This document shows positions 26,022 to 35,417 of a DNA stretch of 42,875 nucleotides, one piece after another. Source of the DNA: JBOIBN01 sp050739575 (GTDB lineage Bacteria > Pseudomonadota > Gammaproteobacteria > JAKDMP01); NCBI GenBank assembly GCA_050739575.1, contig JBOIBN010000013.1, positions 1 through 42,875 on the forward strand. Direction: 5' to 3'. The notes under the pieces are model-generated. The model did no database searches, had not been told where the DNA came from, and worked only from the letters and a program-made list of their open reading frames with translations. The stretch's first letter is position 1. Each line of letters opens with the position of its first letter. A program made the translations under genes and the position numbers.

Positions 26022-26279
26022 TCAGTCGGTGAGAATGGAGACGAATTGGCGGCTTTTGGGTCCATGCACGGCGAAATCCACCCGTCCGGCGGCCGTCGCA
26101 AAGAGCGTATGGTCCCGCCCGAGCCCGATGTTTTTGCCCGGATGGAACCGGGTACCGCGCTGGCGCACGATAATTTCGCCTGCGCCGACCTGCTGGCCAC
26201 CGAAGCGCTTCACGCCGAGGCGTTTGGATTGGGAATCGCGGCCATTGCGTGAACTACCGCCTGCTTTTTTATGAGCCAT
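26022..26279 (-). CDS. rpmA: 50S ribosomal protein L27
   Basis: 85 residues: MAHKKAGGSSRNGRDSQSKRLGVK is the canonical L27 N-terminus, followed by GQQVGAGEIIVRQRGT and HPGKNIGLGRDHTLFA. It contacts the peptidyl-transferase centre. Its ATG lies 11 nt inside the end of rplU, so translation is coupled. Confidence 0.98.
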   Translation of the reverse strand: MAHKKAGGSSRNGRDSQSKRLGVKRFGGQQVGAGEIIVRQRGTRFHPGKNIGLGRDHTLFATAAGRVDFAVHGPKSRQFVSILTD

Positions 26280-26613
26280 CTGTGCGCTCCGAACTTACTG
26301 AGTTGAGAATATCAGCTATCTTGACGTCGGTATAGGCTTGGCGATGCCCTTGGAGGCGGCGATAGTTCTTGCGCCGGCGAAACTTGATCACCCGCACCTT
26401 ATCCCCGCGCCCGTGCGCCGCGACCTCGCCCCGCACGCGACCGCCTTCCACGAAGGGGGCGCCCACGCTTACCTGGCCGTCGTCACCCGCGATGAGAGCG
26501 ACCTGTTCGAACTCCACGGTCTCGCCCACCGCCGCCGGAAGCTTCTCCAGCCGGATCACCTCGCCGGGTTTGACCGGATACTGTTTGCCGCCCGAGAAAA
26601 TCACCGCGTACAT
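26269..26613 (-). CDS. rplU: 50S ribosomal protein L21
   Basis: 114 residues from ATG 26613: MYAVIFSGGKQYPVKPGEVIRLEKL, and KVRVIKFRRRKNYRRLQGHRQ near the C-terminus. The C-terminal extension ADILNSVSSERTDGS is slightly longer than in E. coli and reads into the start of rpmA. It is divergent from ispB, with 140 bp between starts, likely the promoter region for both. Confidence 0.97.
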   Translation of the reverse strand: MYAVIFSGGKQYPVKPGEVIRLEKLPAAVGETVEFEQVALIAGDDGQVSVGAPFVEGGRVRGEVAAHGRGDKVRVIKFRRRKNYRRLQGHRQAYTDVKIADILNSVSSERTDGS

Positions 26614-26753
26614 ATCAACCGCCGCGCCATTTGAAAAAATCAAGCGGGAAATCATAAGCCGGGGGGCTCCCGTGCGTCAAGGCGAAACCGTCCCGCGTTG
26701 ACTTCCGGGCGCTCCACTGCCTACGATCGTCAAACTATGCGAGCTGGATTCCC

Positions 26754-27722
26754 ATGAAACTGGACGAGATAACCGCGCTCGTCGGTGACGACCTCCACGC
26801 GGTCGATCGATTCATCGGCGAGCGCCTCGCCTCCGACGTCGAGCTGATCAACGAGCTCGCCAACCACATCGTCGCCAGCGGCGGCAAGCGGCTGCGCCCG
26901 CTGATCGTGCTTCTCGCTGCACGCGCCGCGGGCTATGAAGGTGAACAACACGTGAACCTCGCCGCCGTGGTCGAGTTCATCCACACCGCGACGCTGCTAC
27001 ACGACGACGTGGTGGACGGTTCGGAGCGGCGGCGCGGGCGGCGCACGGCAAATGCGCTGTGGGGCAATGCGGCGAGTGTGCTGGTGGGCGATTTTCTTTA
27101 CTCGCGCGCCTTCCAGATGATGGTCGAGGTCGAACGCATGCGCGTTATGGCTGTGCTTGCCGATGCCACCAACGCGGTCGCGGAGGGCGAAGTGCTGCAA
27201 CTCATCCACTGCAACGATCCGGACACCAGCGAGACGCGGTACTTCGACGTGATCGAGCGCAAGACGGCACGTCTGTTCGAGGCCGCGGCAAGGCTCGGGG
27301 CGGTGGTCGCCGGGCGTTCGCGCACTGAAGAGGATGCCCTCGGGGCCTACGGACTCAACCTCGGCATCGCCTATCAGCTCGTGGACGACGTGCTCGATTA
27401 CAGCGCGGACCCGGCGCAAACCGGCAAAAACCTCGGTGACGATCTCGCCGAAGGCAAGGCCACGCTTCCGCTCATCCGTGCTCGCGACCAGGCGGCACCG
27501 GACGACGCGGAATACCTGCGACGGGCAATCGAGCGCGGCGGTACCGACTCGCTGGCGAAGGTGCTCGCCACCATCGACAGCACCCACGCTCTCGCTTACG
27601 TGCGCGAGCGCGCCGAAAGTTTTTGCAACAGCGCCTGCACCGCACTCACCGCGCTTCCCGGATCGCCCCACCGCAACGCCCTTGCGGCGCTCGCGCGCTT
27701 CGCCGTCGAACGCGCGTACTGA
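26754..27722 (+). CDS. ispB: Octaprenyl/polyprenyl diphosphate synthase
   Basis: 322 residues. First Asp-rich motif HDDVVD (D84, D85, D88) in LLHDDVVDGSERRRGR; second LVDDVLDYS (D211, D212, D215). VASGGKRLRPLIVLLAARAAG marks the substrate-binding Lys/Arg region. It elongates farnesyl diphosphate to the quinone side chain. The rplU-rpmA/ispB divergent arrangement is typical of gamma- and betaproteobacteria. A tRNA-Pro gene lies 82 bp downstream. Confidence 0.95.
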   Translation: MKLDEITALVGDDLHAVDRFIGERLASDVELINELANHIVASGGKRLRPLIVLLAARAAGYEGEQHVNLAAVVEFIHTATLLHDDVVDGSERRRGRRTANALWGNAASVLVGDFLYSRAFQMMVEVERMRVMAVLADATNAVAEGEVLQLIHCNDPDTSETRYFDVIERKTARLFEAAARLGAVVAGRSRTEEDALGAYGLNLGIAYQLVDDVLDYSADPAQTGKNLGDDLAEGKATLPLIRARDQAAPDDAEYLRRAIERGGTDSLAKVLATIDSTHALAYVRERAESFCNSACTALTALPGSPHRNALAALARFAVERAY

Positions 27723-27804
27723 CTCGGGACTCGGCTGGAGCTGAATTCATGTCCCGTGGTCGTGCATTGCGCCCGTTCCGGTGCATGCAATAAGATAGGC
27801 ACTT

Positions 27805-27881
<77 letters not shown>

Positions 27882-27954
27882 TTGGCCCCAGCCATTCGAT
27901 TTTGCGCCGCCATCGGGGAAATTCCGATCTATCCTGCGCCTGACGTATCGCGCT

Positions 27955-28449
27955 TCAGGCGCACTCCAGCGATATCGGTTTCAGCGGCGTCCCCTCGCCA
28001 TCGAAGTGTTCCCAGTGCCAGGCAAAACTTTGCCTGGTTTCGGGATGCGCTTTTTCTGGCGCAATATCGGCCAGCGGACGCAAGACGAAGGCATAACGCA
28101 GAACATCAGGCCGTGGAATCGTCAATCCGGGCTGTGTTATGACCTCATCCCCATAAAGGATCAAGTCGAGATCGAGTTCACGCGGCCCGATTGCATGGCC
28201 GTGCCGGCGGCCGGCCAACTGTTCCAGCGTCTTCAGATACGCCACGATCAATTCGGGCGAGGCATCGGCGCGTCCGCGAACCACGCAGTTCACAAAATCG
28301 GCACCGGTAAAGCCGTGTGCGGCGGAACGATAGGCGGGCGAACGGGCGAGCGGGCCGTAGGCTGGAGCGAGTGCCGCGAGGGCCGCCGGAATGTGGCGAT
28401 CGGGTTCGATGTTGCTGCCGAGCGCGATATAGATATCGCGGTCAGTCAT
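27955..28449 (-). CDS. folK: 2-amino-4-hydroxy-6-hydroxymethyldihydropteridine diphosphokinase
   Basis: 164 residues. IYIALGSNIEPDRH at the N-terminus and IGPRELDLDLILYGD with IPRPDVLRYAFVLRPLADIAPE are the HPPK signatures. It transfers pyrophosphate from ATP to the pterin in folate synthesis. It overlaps folB by 8 bp and follows tsaD-folB in one direction. Confidence 0.97.
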   Translation of the reverse strand: MTDRDIYIALGSNIEPDRHIPAALAALAPAYGPLARSPAYRSAAHGFTGADFVNCVVRGRADASPELIVAYLKTLEQLAGRRHGHAIGPRELDLDLILYGDEVITQPGLTIPRPDVLRYAFVLRPLADIAPEKAHPETRQSFAWHWEHFDGEGTPLKPISLECA

Positions 28450-28801
28450 CGAGCTTGCCGCGTTCGATCGTAACCCCGACGGCCGCCGCAGCGGTCACCG
28501 CACCCGGTTTGCGGACGCTGACTCGCACCCACGCGATGCCGAATTCCTCGCGCAACAGTTTCGCCACGGCCTCGGCCAGAGATTCGACGAGATGGAAATC
28601 AGACGACTCGACGAAGGCACGCACACGTTTCGCAACCGCCTTGTAATCCAGCGCATCCTCAATGCGGTCGCTCGCGGCGGCGCGGGCGACATCCGTGCCG
28701 AGTTCCAGGTCAAAGATTACGTGCTGGCGAATCCGCCGCTCCCATTCGTAGATTCCGATAGTGGTCGGAATTTTGAGCGTCTCGATTACTACCCGATCCA
28801 T
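28442..28801 (-). CDS. folB: Dihydroneopterin aldolase
   Basis: 119 residues with TIGIYEWERRIRQHVIFDLEL at the start, DYKAVAKRVRAFVESSDFHLVESLAEAVA in the middle (catalytic Lys/Glu region), and VRVSVRKPGAV near the end. It produces 6-hydroxymethyl-dihydropterin, the FolK substrate, which explains its overlap with folK. It starts 9 nt after the tsaD stop. Confidence 0.96.
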   Translation of the reverse strand: MDRVVIETLKIPTTIGIYEWERRIRQHVIFDLELGTDVARAAASDRIEDALDYKAVAKRVRAFVESSDFHLVESLAEAVAKLLREEFGIAWVRVSVRKPGAVTAAAAVGVTIERGKLDD

Positions 28802-28810
28802 GTCGTCTCC

Positions 28811-29827
28811 TTATCCGTTTGACGGTCCCGGCGGATGCAAGGCATCGAGCGGCCAGCGCGCCCGCACCTCACCAGCGCCTCCGCACTCGCCCGCGGCAAA
28901 CCGCCGCCAGCCCGCATAGGCAATCATCGCACCATTGTCTGTGCATAATCTCTGGGGGGGGAAGATCGCACGCGCGCCGCGCGCCCGGGTCATCTCATCG
29001 AGCACCGCACGCAGTCGTTCATTCGCCGCCACGCCGCCCGCTACGACGAGCGTCGCAAGTCCCGTCGCTTCGAGTGCGCGGGCCGCCTTGACGGCCAGCG
29101 TTTCCACAACGGCATCCTCGAAGGCCCTGGCGAGATCGGCCCGCGCCTCCTCGCTTCCCGCCCTCATCCCGCGGGCCGCATAGAGCACGGCGGTCTTGAG
29201 CCCGCTGAAGGAAAAATCGCAGCCGGGGCGATCGAGCAGAGGACGTGGCAAATCAAAACGGCCGGGCCGGCCGACGGCAGCGAGCCGGGCCAATGCAGGG
29301 CCACCCGGATAAGGCAGTCCCAACAGGGTCGCCGTCTTGTCGAAGGCCTCGCCCGCCGCGTCGTCGAGCGTGGTGCCGAGCACCCGGTAGCACCCGAGTT
29401 CGCATGCCTCGATCAATAATGTGTGGCCGCCGGAGACGAGCAGCGCGACAAATGGAAAACCGATCGCGTCATCGGTCATGAAGGGTGCGAGCAGATGGCC
29501 TTCAAGATGGTTGATCCCGAGCACGGGAATATTGCGGGCGGCCGCATAACCTTCGGCGACGGCGGCGCCGACGAGGAGCGCCCCCACCAGTCCCGGACCC
29601 GCGGTGTAGGCGATCGCATCCGGCGCCGGAACGGCCGCCAGCGCCGCGGACAGCATCGGCGCCAGACGAAGCACGTGATCGCGCGAGGCGAGTTCGGGCA
29701 CCACGCCGCCGTAGCGTCGATGCAACTCGATCTGGCTGTAGAGTTCTTCCCAGACGATGCCGGCGCCCGTCTCATAGACGGCAACTCCGGTTTCGTCGCA
29801 GGAGGTTTCGATGCCCAGTACCCGCAT
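28811..29827 (-). CDS. tsaD: tRNA N6-threonylcarbamoyladenosine transferase TsaD
   Basis: 338 residues from ATG 29827 (MRVLGIETSCDETGVAVYE). Metal-binding His lie in INHLEGHLLAP; other hallmarks are YTAGPGLVGALLVGA, LLVSGGHT and VVAGGVAANERLR. It installs t6A37 in tRNAs reading ANN codons. A run of eight C near the 3' end (IFPPQRL) is in frame and looks ordinary. It leads the tsaD-folB-folK operon. Confidence 0.97.
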   Translation of the reverse strand: MRVLGIETSCDETGVAVYETGAGIVWEELYSQIELHRRYGGVVPELASRDHVLRLAPMLSAALAAVPAPDAIAYTAGPGLVGALLVGAAVAEGYAAARNIPVLGINHLEGHLLAPFMTDDAIGFPFVALLVSGGHTLLIEACELGCYRVLGTTLDDAAGEAFDKTATLLGLPYPGGPALARLAAVGRPGRFDLPRPLLDRPGCDFSFSGLKTAVLYAARGMRAGSEEARADLARAFEDAVVETLAVKAARALEATGLATLVVAGGVAANERLRAVLDEMTRARGARAIFPPQRLCTDNGAMIAYAGWRRFAAGECGGAGEVRARWPLDALHPPGPSNG

Positions 29828-29998
29828 GTCCGTGCCGCGCCGTAAGACCGTGGGCGAGCATACACCCGCGTAAGCATCACGCCTCGTTCGCTGCGCGCCC
29901 GCTTGGCCTCGCGCCGCCGCACGGGGTAAAGTAGCTTCAGGCACGTTGGCATCGCCGGCCAATCATCTCTTCCGCTCAAGCATGAGGAAACACCTGTC

Positions 29999-32185
29999 AT
30001 GAATCGAACCGTAACAATTGCCCTCGCCGGCGCGGCCGCGCTCGCCGTCGGCTCCACAGCCTTCGCCGGCGACGCGCAGAACACAACCAGCGCTTCGGCT
30101 CCCGCCGCCGCGACGTCCACGGCCCCGGCGTCGAGCACCAATCCGCTCATGCAGCCGAGCACCCTGCCGTTCCAGGCGCCGCCCTTCGACAAGATCAGCA
30201 ACGGCGATTACCAGCCGGCGTTCGAAGCGGGCATGAAGCAGCAACTCGCCGAGATCGAGGAGATTGCAGGCAACTCTGCGCCGCCTACTTTCGAGAACAC
30301 GATCGTAGCCCTGGAAAAAAGCGGACAGACACTCGACCGCGTATCGATGGTGTTCAACCTGCTGTCGAGCGCCAACACCAATCCCACGCTCCAGAAAGTG
30401 CAGGAAGAAGAGGCGCCCAAGCTTGCCGCACACGAGGATGCGATCTATCTCAATCCGAAGCTGTACGCGCGGGTAAAAACCCTTTATGACGAGCGCGACA
30501 AGCTCAAGCTCGATCCCGAGTCCGCGCGCCTGCTCTGGTACTACCACCAGCAGTTCGTGCATGCGGGCGCCAACCTGTCCGATGCGGACAAGGCCAAACT
30601 CAAGAAGCTCAACAAGCGCGCGGCCACGCTGAGCGCGCAGTTCACCAACAAGCTGCTGGCGGCGACCCAGGACGGCGCGCTGGTCGTCTCCGACAAGTCC
30701 CAACTCGCCGGATTGAGCGATGCTCAAATCGCTGCCGCCGCCGATGCGGCCAAGGGGCGGGGACTCGACGGGAAATGGGTGATTCCGCTGCAGAACACGA
30801 CCCAGCAGCCGGATCTCTCCCAGCTGCAAAATCGCAACGTGCGCGAGCAGTTGTTCGAGAGCTCCTGGAACCGCGCCGAGAAGGGCAATGCCGACGATAC
30901 CCGTGCGACGATCAGCGAACTCGCCAAAGTTCGTGCCGAACAGGCGAAGCTCCTGGGTTATCCCGACTATGCCGCGTGGAAACTGACCGACCAGATGGCG
31001 AAGACGCCGCAAACGGTAGACGACTTTCTCGGCAAGCTGGTCGGCCCGTCCACTGCACGGGCGCAGGATGAGGCCAAGGAATTGCAGAAGGTCATCAACC
31101 AGGACGGCGGCAAATTCAAGCTCCAGCCCTGGGACTGGGAGTATTACGCCGAACAGTTGAGCAAGCAGAAATACGATCTGGACGAAAACGAAACCAAGCC
31201 CTATTTCGAACTCAACAACGTGTTGACGAAAGGCGTGTTCTACGCCGCCAACCAGCTTTACGGCATCACCTTCAAGGAACGTCACGACCTGCCCGTGTGG
31301 CAGCCTGACGTGCGCGTGTTCGAGGTGTACGACAAGGACGGCAAGCCGCTCGGCCTTTTCTATGCCGATTACTACAAGCGCGACAACAAAGGCGGCGGCG
31401 CCTGGATGGACAATCTGGTCCAGCAGTCCAAGCTCCTCGGCACGCTGCCCGTGATCTACAACGTCACCAACATTCCCAAGCCGCCGGCGGGCCAGCCCAC
31501 GCTGCTGACCTTCGACGAGGTCACGACGCTGTTTCACGAATTCGGCCACGCACTGAACGGATTTTTCGCCGACGAGGAATATCCAAGCCTGTCCGGAACC
31601 AATACGGCACGCGACTTCGTCGAGTACCCATCGCAATTCAACGAACACTGGGCGCTGTATCCCAAGGTGTTCGAACACTACGCGCTCAACTACAAAACCG
31701 GCCAGCCGATGCCCAAAGCACTGGTTGCGAAAATGATGAAGGCGAGATACTTCAACTCGGGTTACGACATGACCGAGCTGGTCGCCGCGGCCGAACTCGA
31801 CATGCAATGGCATGAACTGCCGGCAAGCGCGCCCGAGCAGAACGTGGACAAGTTCGAACTCGCGGCGCTCAAGAAGACCGGAGTGTACGTGCCCCAGGTT
31901 CCGCCGCGTTACCGCTCCACTTACTTCATGCACATCTGGGCCAACGGCTACGCGGCGGGCTACTACGCCTACATGTGGACGCAGATGCTGTGCGACGACT
32001 CCTACCAGTGGTTCCTCGATAACGGCGGTCTCACGCGCAAGAACGGACAGCGTTATCGCGACATGATTCTCTCGCGTGGGAACACCGAAGACCTGGAGAA
32101 AATGTTCGAGGATTTCTACGGCAGCAAACCCAAAATCGGGCCCATGCTCAAGTATCGCGGCCTGGCCGGGAAAGAGGGCGAATAA
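29999..32185 (+). CDS. M3 family peptidyl-dipeptidase (Dcp-like), exported
   Basis: 728 residues with a signal peptide (MNRTVTIALAGAAALAVGSTAFA) and a Ser/Ala/Pro linker, so it is likely periplasmic. The zinc motif is HEFGH at 513-517 (TTLFHEFGHALNGFF), with the third ligand region following ~25 residues later (TARDFVEYPSQFNEHW). MKARYFNSGYDM and the C-terminal FMHIWANGYAAGYYAYMW are typical of Dcp. It removes dipeptides from C-termini. It is paralogous to the M3 gene at 32600-34669, from which it is separated by a GFA-family gene. Confidence 0.92.
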   Translation: MNRTVTIALAGAAALAVGSTAFAGDAQNTTSASAPAAATSTAPASSTNPLMQPSTLPFQAPPFDKISNGDYQPAFEAGMKQQLAEIEEIAGNSAPPTFENTIVALEKSGQTLDRVSMVFNLLSSANTNPTLQKVQEEEAPKLAAHEDAIYLNPKLYARVKTLYDERDKLKLDPESARLLWYYHQQFVHAGANLSDADKAKLKKLNKRAATLSAQFTNKLLAATQDGALVVSDKSQLAGLSDAQIAAAADAAKGRGLDGKWVIPLQNTTQQPDLSQLQNRNVREQLFESSWNRAEKGNADDTRATISELAKVRAEQAKLLGYPDYAAWKLTDQMAKTPQTVDDFLGKLVGPSTARAQDEAKELQKVINQDGGKFKLQPWDWEYYAEQLSKQKYDLDENETKPYFELNNVLTKGVFYAANQLYGITFKERHDLPVWQPDVRVFEVYDKDGKPLGLFYADYYKRDNKGGGAWMDNLVQQSKLLGTLPVIYNVTNIPKPPAGQPTLLTFDEVTTLFHEFGHALNGFFADEEYPSLSGTNTARDFVEYPSQFNEHWALYPKVFEHYALNYKTGQPMPKALVAKMMKARYFNSGYDMTELVAAAELDMQWHELPASAPEQNVDKFELAALKKTGVYVPQVPPRYRSTYFMHIWANGYAAGYYAYMWTQMLCDDSYQWFLDNGGLTRKNGQRYRDMILSRGNTEDLEKMFEDFYGSKPKIGPMLKYRGLAGKEGE

Positions 32186-32255
32186 GACCTTTTCACCGTA
32201 TTTGCGAACTTCGGGGCCGGCTCTGGAGCCGGCTCCTTTTCCAAGGAGTACCGAA

Positions 32256-32603
32256 ATGATTTACCAAGGCAGTTGTCATTGCAGAAAAATCGCCTACGAA
32301 GTCGATTGCAAAATCGGCGAAGTCATCGAGTGCAATTGCTCGATTTGCCAACGCCGCGGGCACTTGCTCACATTCGTGCCACGCGGAAAACTCAGCCTCA
32401 AAACCCCGGTAGATGCACTGGCGGACTACGGCTTCAACGCGCATCGAATTCATCATCACTTTTGCCCGAACTGCGGATGCTCGCCGTTCGCCCTTGGCGC
32501 CGACAAAGAGGGCAACGAGATGGCAGCCATTAATGTCCGCTGTCTCGAAGACGTGGATATCGCCGCGTTGAAGATCAAGCACGTCGACGGCCGCAGCCTT
32601 TGA
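32256..32603 (+). CDS. GFA-family zinc protein
   Basis: 115 residues from ATG 32256, with AAGGAG 8 nt upstream. Cys motifs CHCRKIAYE, CNCSICQRRG and HHFCPNCGCSPFA are the zinc-binding pattern of the GFA/CENP-V family (PF04828), named after glutathione-dependent formaldehyde-activating enzyme. Actual substrates vary and are often unknown. Its TGA overlaps a possible TTG start of the following M3 gene. Confidence 0.92.
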   Translation: MIYQGSCHCRKIAYEVDCKIGEVIECNCSICQRRGHLLTFVPRGKLSLKTPVDALADYGFNAHRIHHHFCPNCGCSPFALGADKEGNEMAAINVRCLEDVDIAALKIKHVDGRSL

Positions 32604-34669
32604 GAAATACGAAACATGCTTTAGGCAAATCGCCCCATAACAAGTCTTTTGGACCTCCAAATCCACCACGTGGGCTTGCGTTTCGCGATCTCGATCCGGC
32701 TACCGTCGCCGACGATCTCTTGCGCCGGGTCGCAGATGCACGCAAACGTGTCGAGGCCGCGATCGAGACGGACCTGGAGGCACTGATCCCGACGCTCGAA
32801 CTCATCGACGAAGATCTCGACCGTCGTTTCGCACCGCTCAAACACCTGAACGCCGTAGCCTCGACGCCCTCGGTGCGCGCAGCCTACGAAAGAACCCTCG
32901 CCGCCTTCACCGATTACGAAACATGGTTCGGTCAGCATCAGGGGCTTTACAAGGCATTCAAAGCGTTATCCACGGGAGCTGACTTTGCACGGCGACCGAA
33001 AGCGGAACAGACGCTCGTGCGTCATGCACTCGTCGGCTTCCGGCTCTCCGGCGCGGAACTCCCGCCCGCCGAACGCGAAGCGGTGCGCGGCCTCATCGCG
33101 GAACTGAGCGAACTCGGCAACCGTTTCGAGACGCAACTGCTCGACGCGACTGATGCATGGCGCCTGCCGATCACTGATAAAGAGAAGCTTGTCGGGTTAC
33201 CCGAGGCTGCGACGGCGGTGCTGGCGGAACGCGCCCGGGGAGCCGAAAGCGAAGGTTGGTTGCTCACACTCGACCCCGGCGTCGTGGACGCCGTGCTTAC
33301 GCATGCGGGGAATCGTTCATTGCGCCGCCAGGTGTACGAAGCCTGGGTGAGCCGCGCCTCCGATGCGGGACCGCAGGCCGGGCGCTTCGACAATGCGCCG
33401 CTTATCGAGACGATACTCGCGGCGCGCCATCGGCTTGCCCACACGCTCGGTTATGAGAACTATGCCGACTATGCGCTCGTCGAACGCATGGCGCGCAGCT
33501 CCAGGGAAGTCGAGGCATTCCTGCATGACCTTGCGCAACGTGCTCGTCCGCGCGCCGACCAGGAGTTCGCCGAACTCTCACGGTTTGCCGCGACGCACGG
33601 ACTTCGCGATCCGCTCGCTCCATGGGACATCGGTTACTACTCGGAGAAGCTTCGCGAAGAACGCTACGGTTTCGACGAAGAAATGCTGCGCCTTTATCTG
33701 CCGCTGGAGCGCGTAATTGCCGGGCTGCGCAAACTTTGCCGCGAACTCTATGGCCTGCATTTCCGCAGCAACACGAACGCGCCGGTCTGGCATCCCGACG
33801 TCATGGTGTGGGAGCTGACCGATTCCCACGGCCGGCGAATCGGCCGGCTGTATATCGATCTTTACGCCCGACCCGGCAAGCGCGGCGGTGCCTGGATGGA
33901 CGAAGGCGGTCATCGCCTGCGTCTTGCGGACGTGATCCGGCATCCGGTCGCATTTCTCAACGCCAATTTCATGCGGCCCGCTCGCGGGCGTCCGGCGCTC
34001 ATCGCACACGACGATGTTGTCACACTCTGTCACGAACTCGGCCATTGTCTGCATCATCTGCTGAGCACGGTGGACTACCCGTCGGTCGGCGGCATCAACG
34101 GTGTGGAATGGGATGCCGTCGAATTCCCGAGTCAACTGCACGAGGAATTCGCCTGGCACCCGGCGGGACTTCACGCGCTTGCGGCCGAGGTAGAAACCGG
34201 CGCGCCATTGCCAGCTGAACTGATCGAAGCGCTCGGCAACTCACGCCGTTTCCAGGGCGCACTCCGGCTCGTGCGCCAACTCGAATTCGCGCTCTTCGAC
34301 CTCGAACTGCATACGCTGGCTGTATCTGCGCCCGACATCGCCGACGTGCGGCGGACTCTTGCCGACGTTCGCAAGGAAGTACGCGTAACGCCGCTTTCCC
34401 AGCTGGACCGGACCGAATGCAGTTTCGCGCACATCTTCGCCGGCAGCTACGCAGCCGGCTATTACAGCTATCTATGGGCCGAAGTCATGGCTCGCGATGG
34501 CTTCGCCACTTTTGCAAACGGCAAGCAGCTAAATCCCGAAGCAGGGAAACTGCTGGCGCGCACCGTACTCGCTTTCGGCGGCAGCCGATCGGCACGCGAA
34601 CTCTACCGAGCATTCCGCGGCCACGACCCCGATCCGGCGCCGCTACTCGCCCTTTACGGCATCACTTGA
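32600..34669 (+). CDS. prlC: Oligopeptidase A (M3 family)
   Basis: Up to 689 residues, cytoplasmic (no signal peptide). The zinc site is HELGH at 478-482 (VTLCHELGHCLHHLL), followed by GINGVEWDAVEFPSQLHE. YSEKLREERYG, YIDLYARPGKRGGAWMD and FAHIFAGSYAAGYYSYLWAEV match PrlC/OpdA over the full length. It degrades signal peptides and short peptides. The start is uncertain: the only in-frame start codon before the conserved N-terminus is TTG at 32600 overlapping the previous stop; residues after it up to GLAFRDLDPATV are not conserved with E. coli PrlC as I recall it. Confidence 0.9.
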   Translation: MRNTKHALGKSPHNKSFGPPNPPRGLAFRDLDPATVADDLLRRVADARKRVEAAIETDLEALIPTLELIDEDLDRRFAPLKHLNAVASTPSVRAAYERTLAAFTDYETWFGQHQGLYKAFKALSTGADFARRPKAEQTLVRHALVGFRLSGAELPPAEREAVRGLIAELSELGNRFETQLLDATDAWRLPITDKEKLVGLPEAATAVLAERARGAESEGWLLTLDPGVVDAVLTHAGNRSLRRQVYEAWVSRASDAGPQAGRFDNAPLIETILAARHRLAHTLGYENYADYALVERMARSSREVEAFLHDLAQRARPRADQEFAELSRFAATHGLRDPLAPWDIGYYSEKLREERYGFDEEMLRLYLPLERVIAGLRKLCRELYGLHFRSNTNAPVWHPDVMVWELTDSHGRRIGRLYIDLYARPGKRGGAWMDEGGHRLRLADVIRHPVAFLNANFMRPARGRPALIAHDDVVTLCHELGHCLHHLLSTVDYPSVGGINGVEWDAVEFPSQLHEEFAWHPAGLHALAAEVETGAPLPAELIEALGNSRRFQGALRLVRQLEFALFDLELHTLAVSAPDIADVRRTLADVRKEVRVTPLSQLDRTECSFAHIFAGSYAAGYYSYLWAEVMARDGFATFANGKQLNPEAGKLLARTVLAFGGSRSARELYRAFRGHDPDPAPLLALYGIT

Positions 34670-34681
34670 CACTCATCAGAC

Positions 34682-34701
34682 GTTTTGATCTTTATCAAAA
34701 C
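34682..34701. terminator. AT-rich hairpin between convergent prlC and carbonic anhydrase genes
   Basis: A perfect 8-bp inverted repeat GTTTTGAT/ATCAAAAC with loop CTTT lies 12 bp after the prlC stop. It lacks the GC stem and T tail of a canonical terminator, so the function is uncertain. Confidence 0.35.
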
Positions 34702-34790
34702 CCGGAGCTCTTTTCCTTTTCCAGGGTATAACTACACAGTAATTTGGTTATCGTCTAATAATCGCGATGCCTTCGGTGCAGTAGAGCCAG

Positions 34791-35417
34791 TCACGCGGAC
34801 TCGATTCCGTCGAAGAATTCGACGATTCCGGTTTCGGTCGAATACTCGGCGCCGACGACGAGAAGGCCGTCGTTACGCATCAGTTGTTCCAGGATTGCGG
34901 AGCCGGCGCGTAACTGGTTGACCGATGCACTCACGTTGGAACGCACACCTTGCCGCCAGAGTGCATTCAGGTCGTGCTTGAGTTCCGTCTTCAACAGACC
35001 TTCGAGCGCGGGCCGGACACGATCGACGATCGAACGCAGGTTGGGCGACTGGCCTTCCGCAGGCCGTTGCAGCTCTTCGATGGTCGCCCGCACGGCGCCG
35101 CATTGCGAATGCCCGAGCACCACCACCAACCGTGTCCCGAATCGCGACGCCGCGAACTCGACGCTGCCGATTAACGAAGGTGCGACGATATTACCGGCGA
35201 CGCGAATGACGAACAGATCGCCCAGGCCCTGATCGAATACGATCTCGACCGGCACCCGCGAGTCCGAACAGCCGAGAACGATCGCGAAGGGCGCCTGGTC
35301 CATCGTCAACTCGATCGGTCGCGCGCGGCCGGGCGAGTCGTCGGTATTGCCGAGATTGGCTACAAAGCGGCTATTGCCTTCGCGGAGCCGTTCGAGTGCT
35401 TCTTGCGCCGATATCAT
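34791..35417 (-). CDS. can: Beta-class carbonic anhydrase
   Basis: 208 residues. The zinc ligands are Cys50 (GCSDSRVP), His103 and Cys106 (GHSQCGAV), with Asp52/Arg54 as the catalytic dyad. It interconverts CO2 and bicarbonate. The gene is convergent with prlC and faces away from the YXWXPGYW array. The gene symbol is by analogy; several beta-CA subtypes exist. Confidence 0.93.
   Translation of the reverse strand: MISAQEALERLREGNSRFVANLGNTDDSPGRARPIELTMDQAPFAIVLGCSDSRVPVEIVFDQGLGDLFVIRVAGNIVAPSLIGSVEFAASRFGTRLVVVLGHSQCGAVRATIEELQRPAEGQSPNLRSIVDRVRPALEGLLKTELKHDLNALWRQGVRSNVSASVNQLRAGSAILEQLMRNDGLLVVGAEYSTETGIVEFFDGIESA

Noticed and set aside
28950..28960. A run of eight C/G in tsaD as a possible phase-variable site
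   Set aside because: The tract is in frame, encodes the conserved FPPQ segment and is short; nothing suggests switching.
29963..31933. A 656-codon open frame antisense to the Dcp-like gene
   Set aside because: Same reason; the sense gene has a complete M3 fold and zinc motif.
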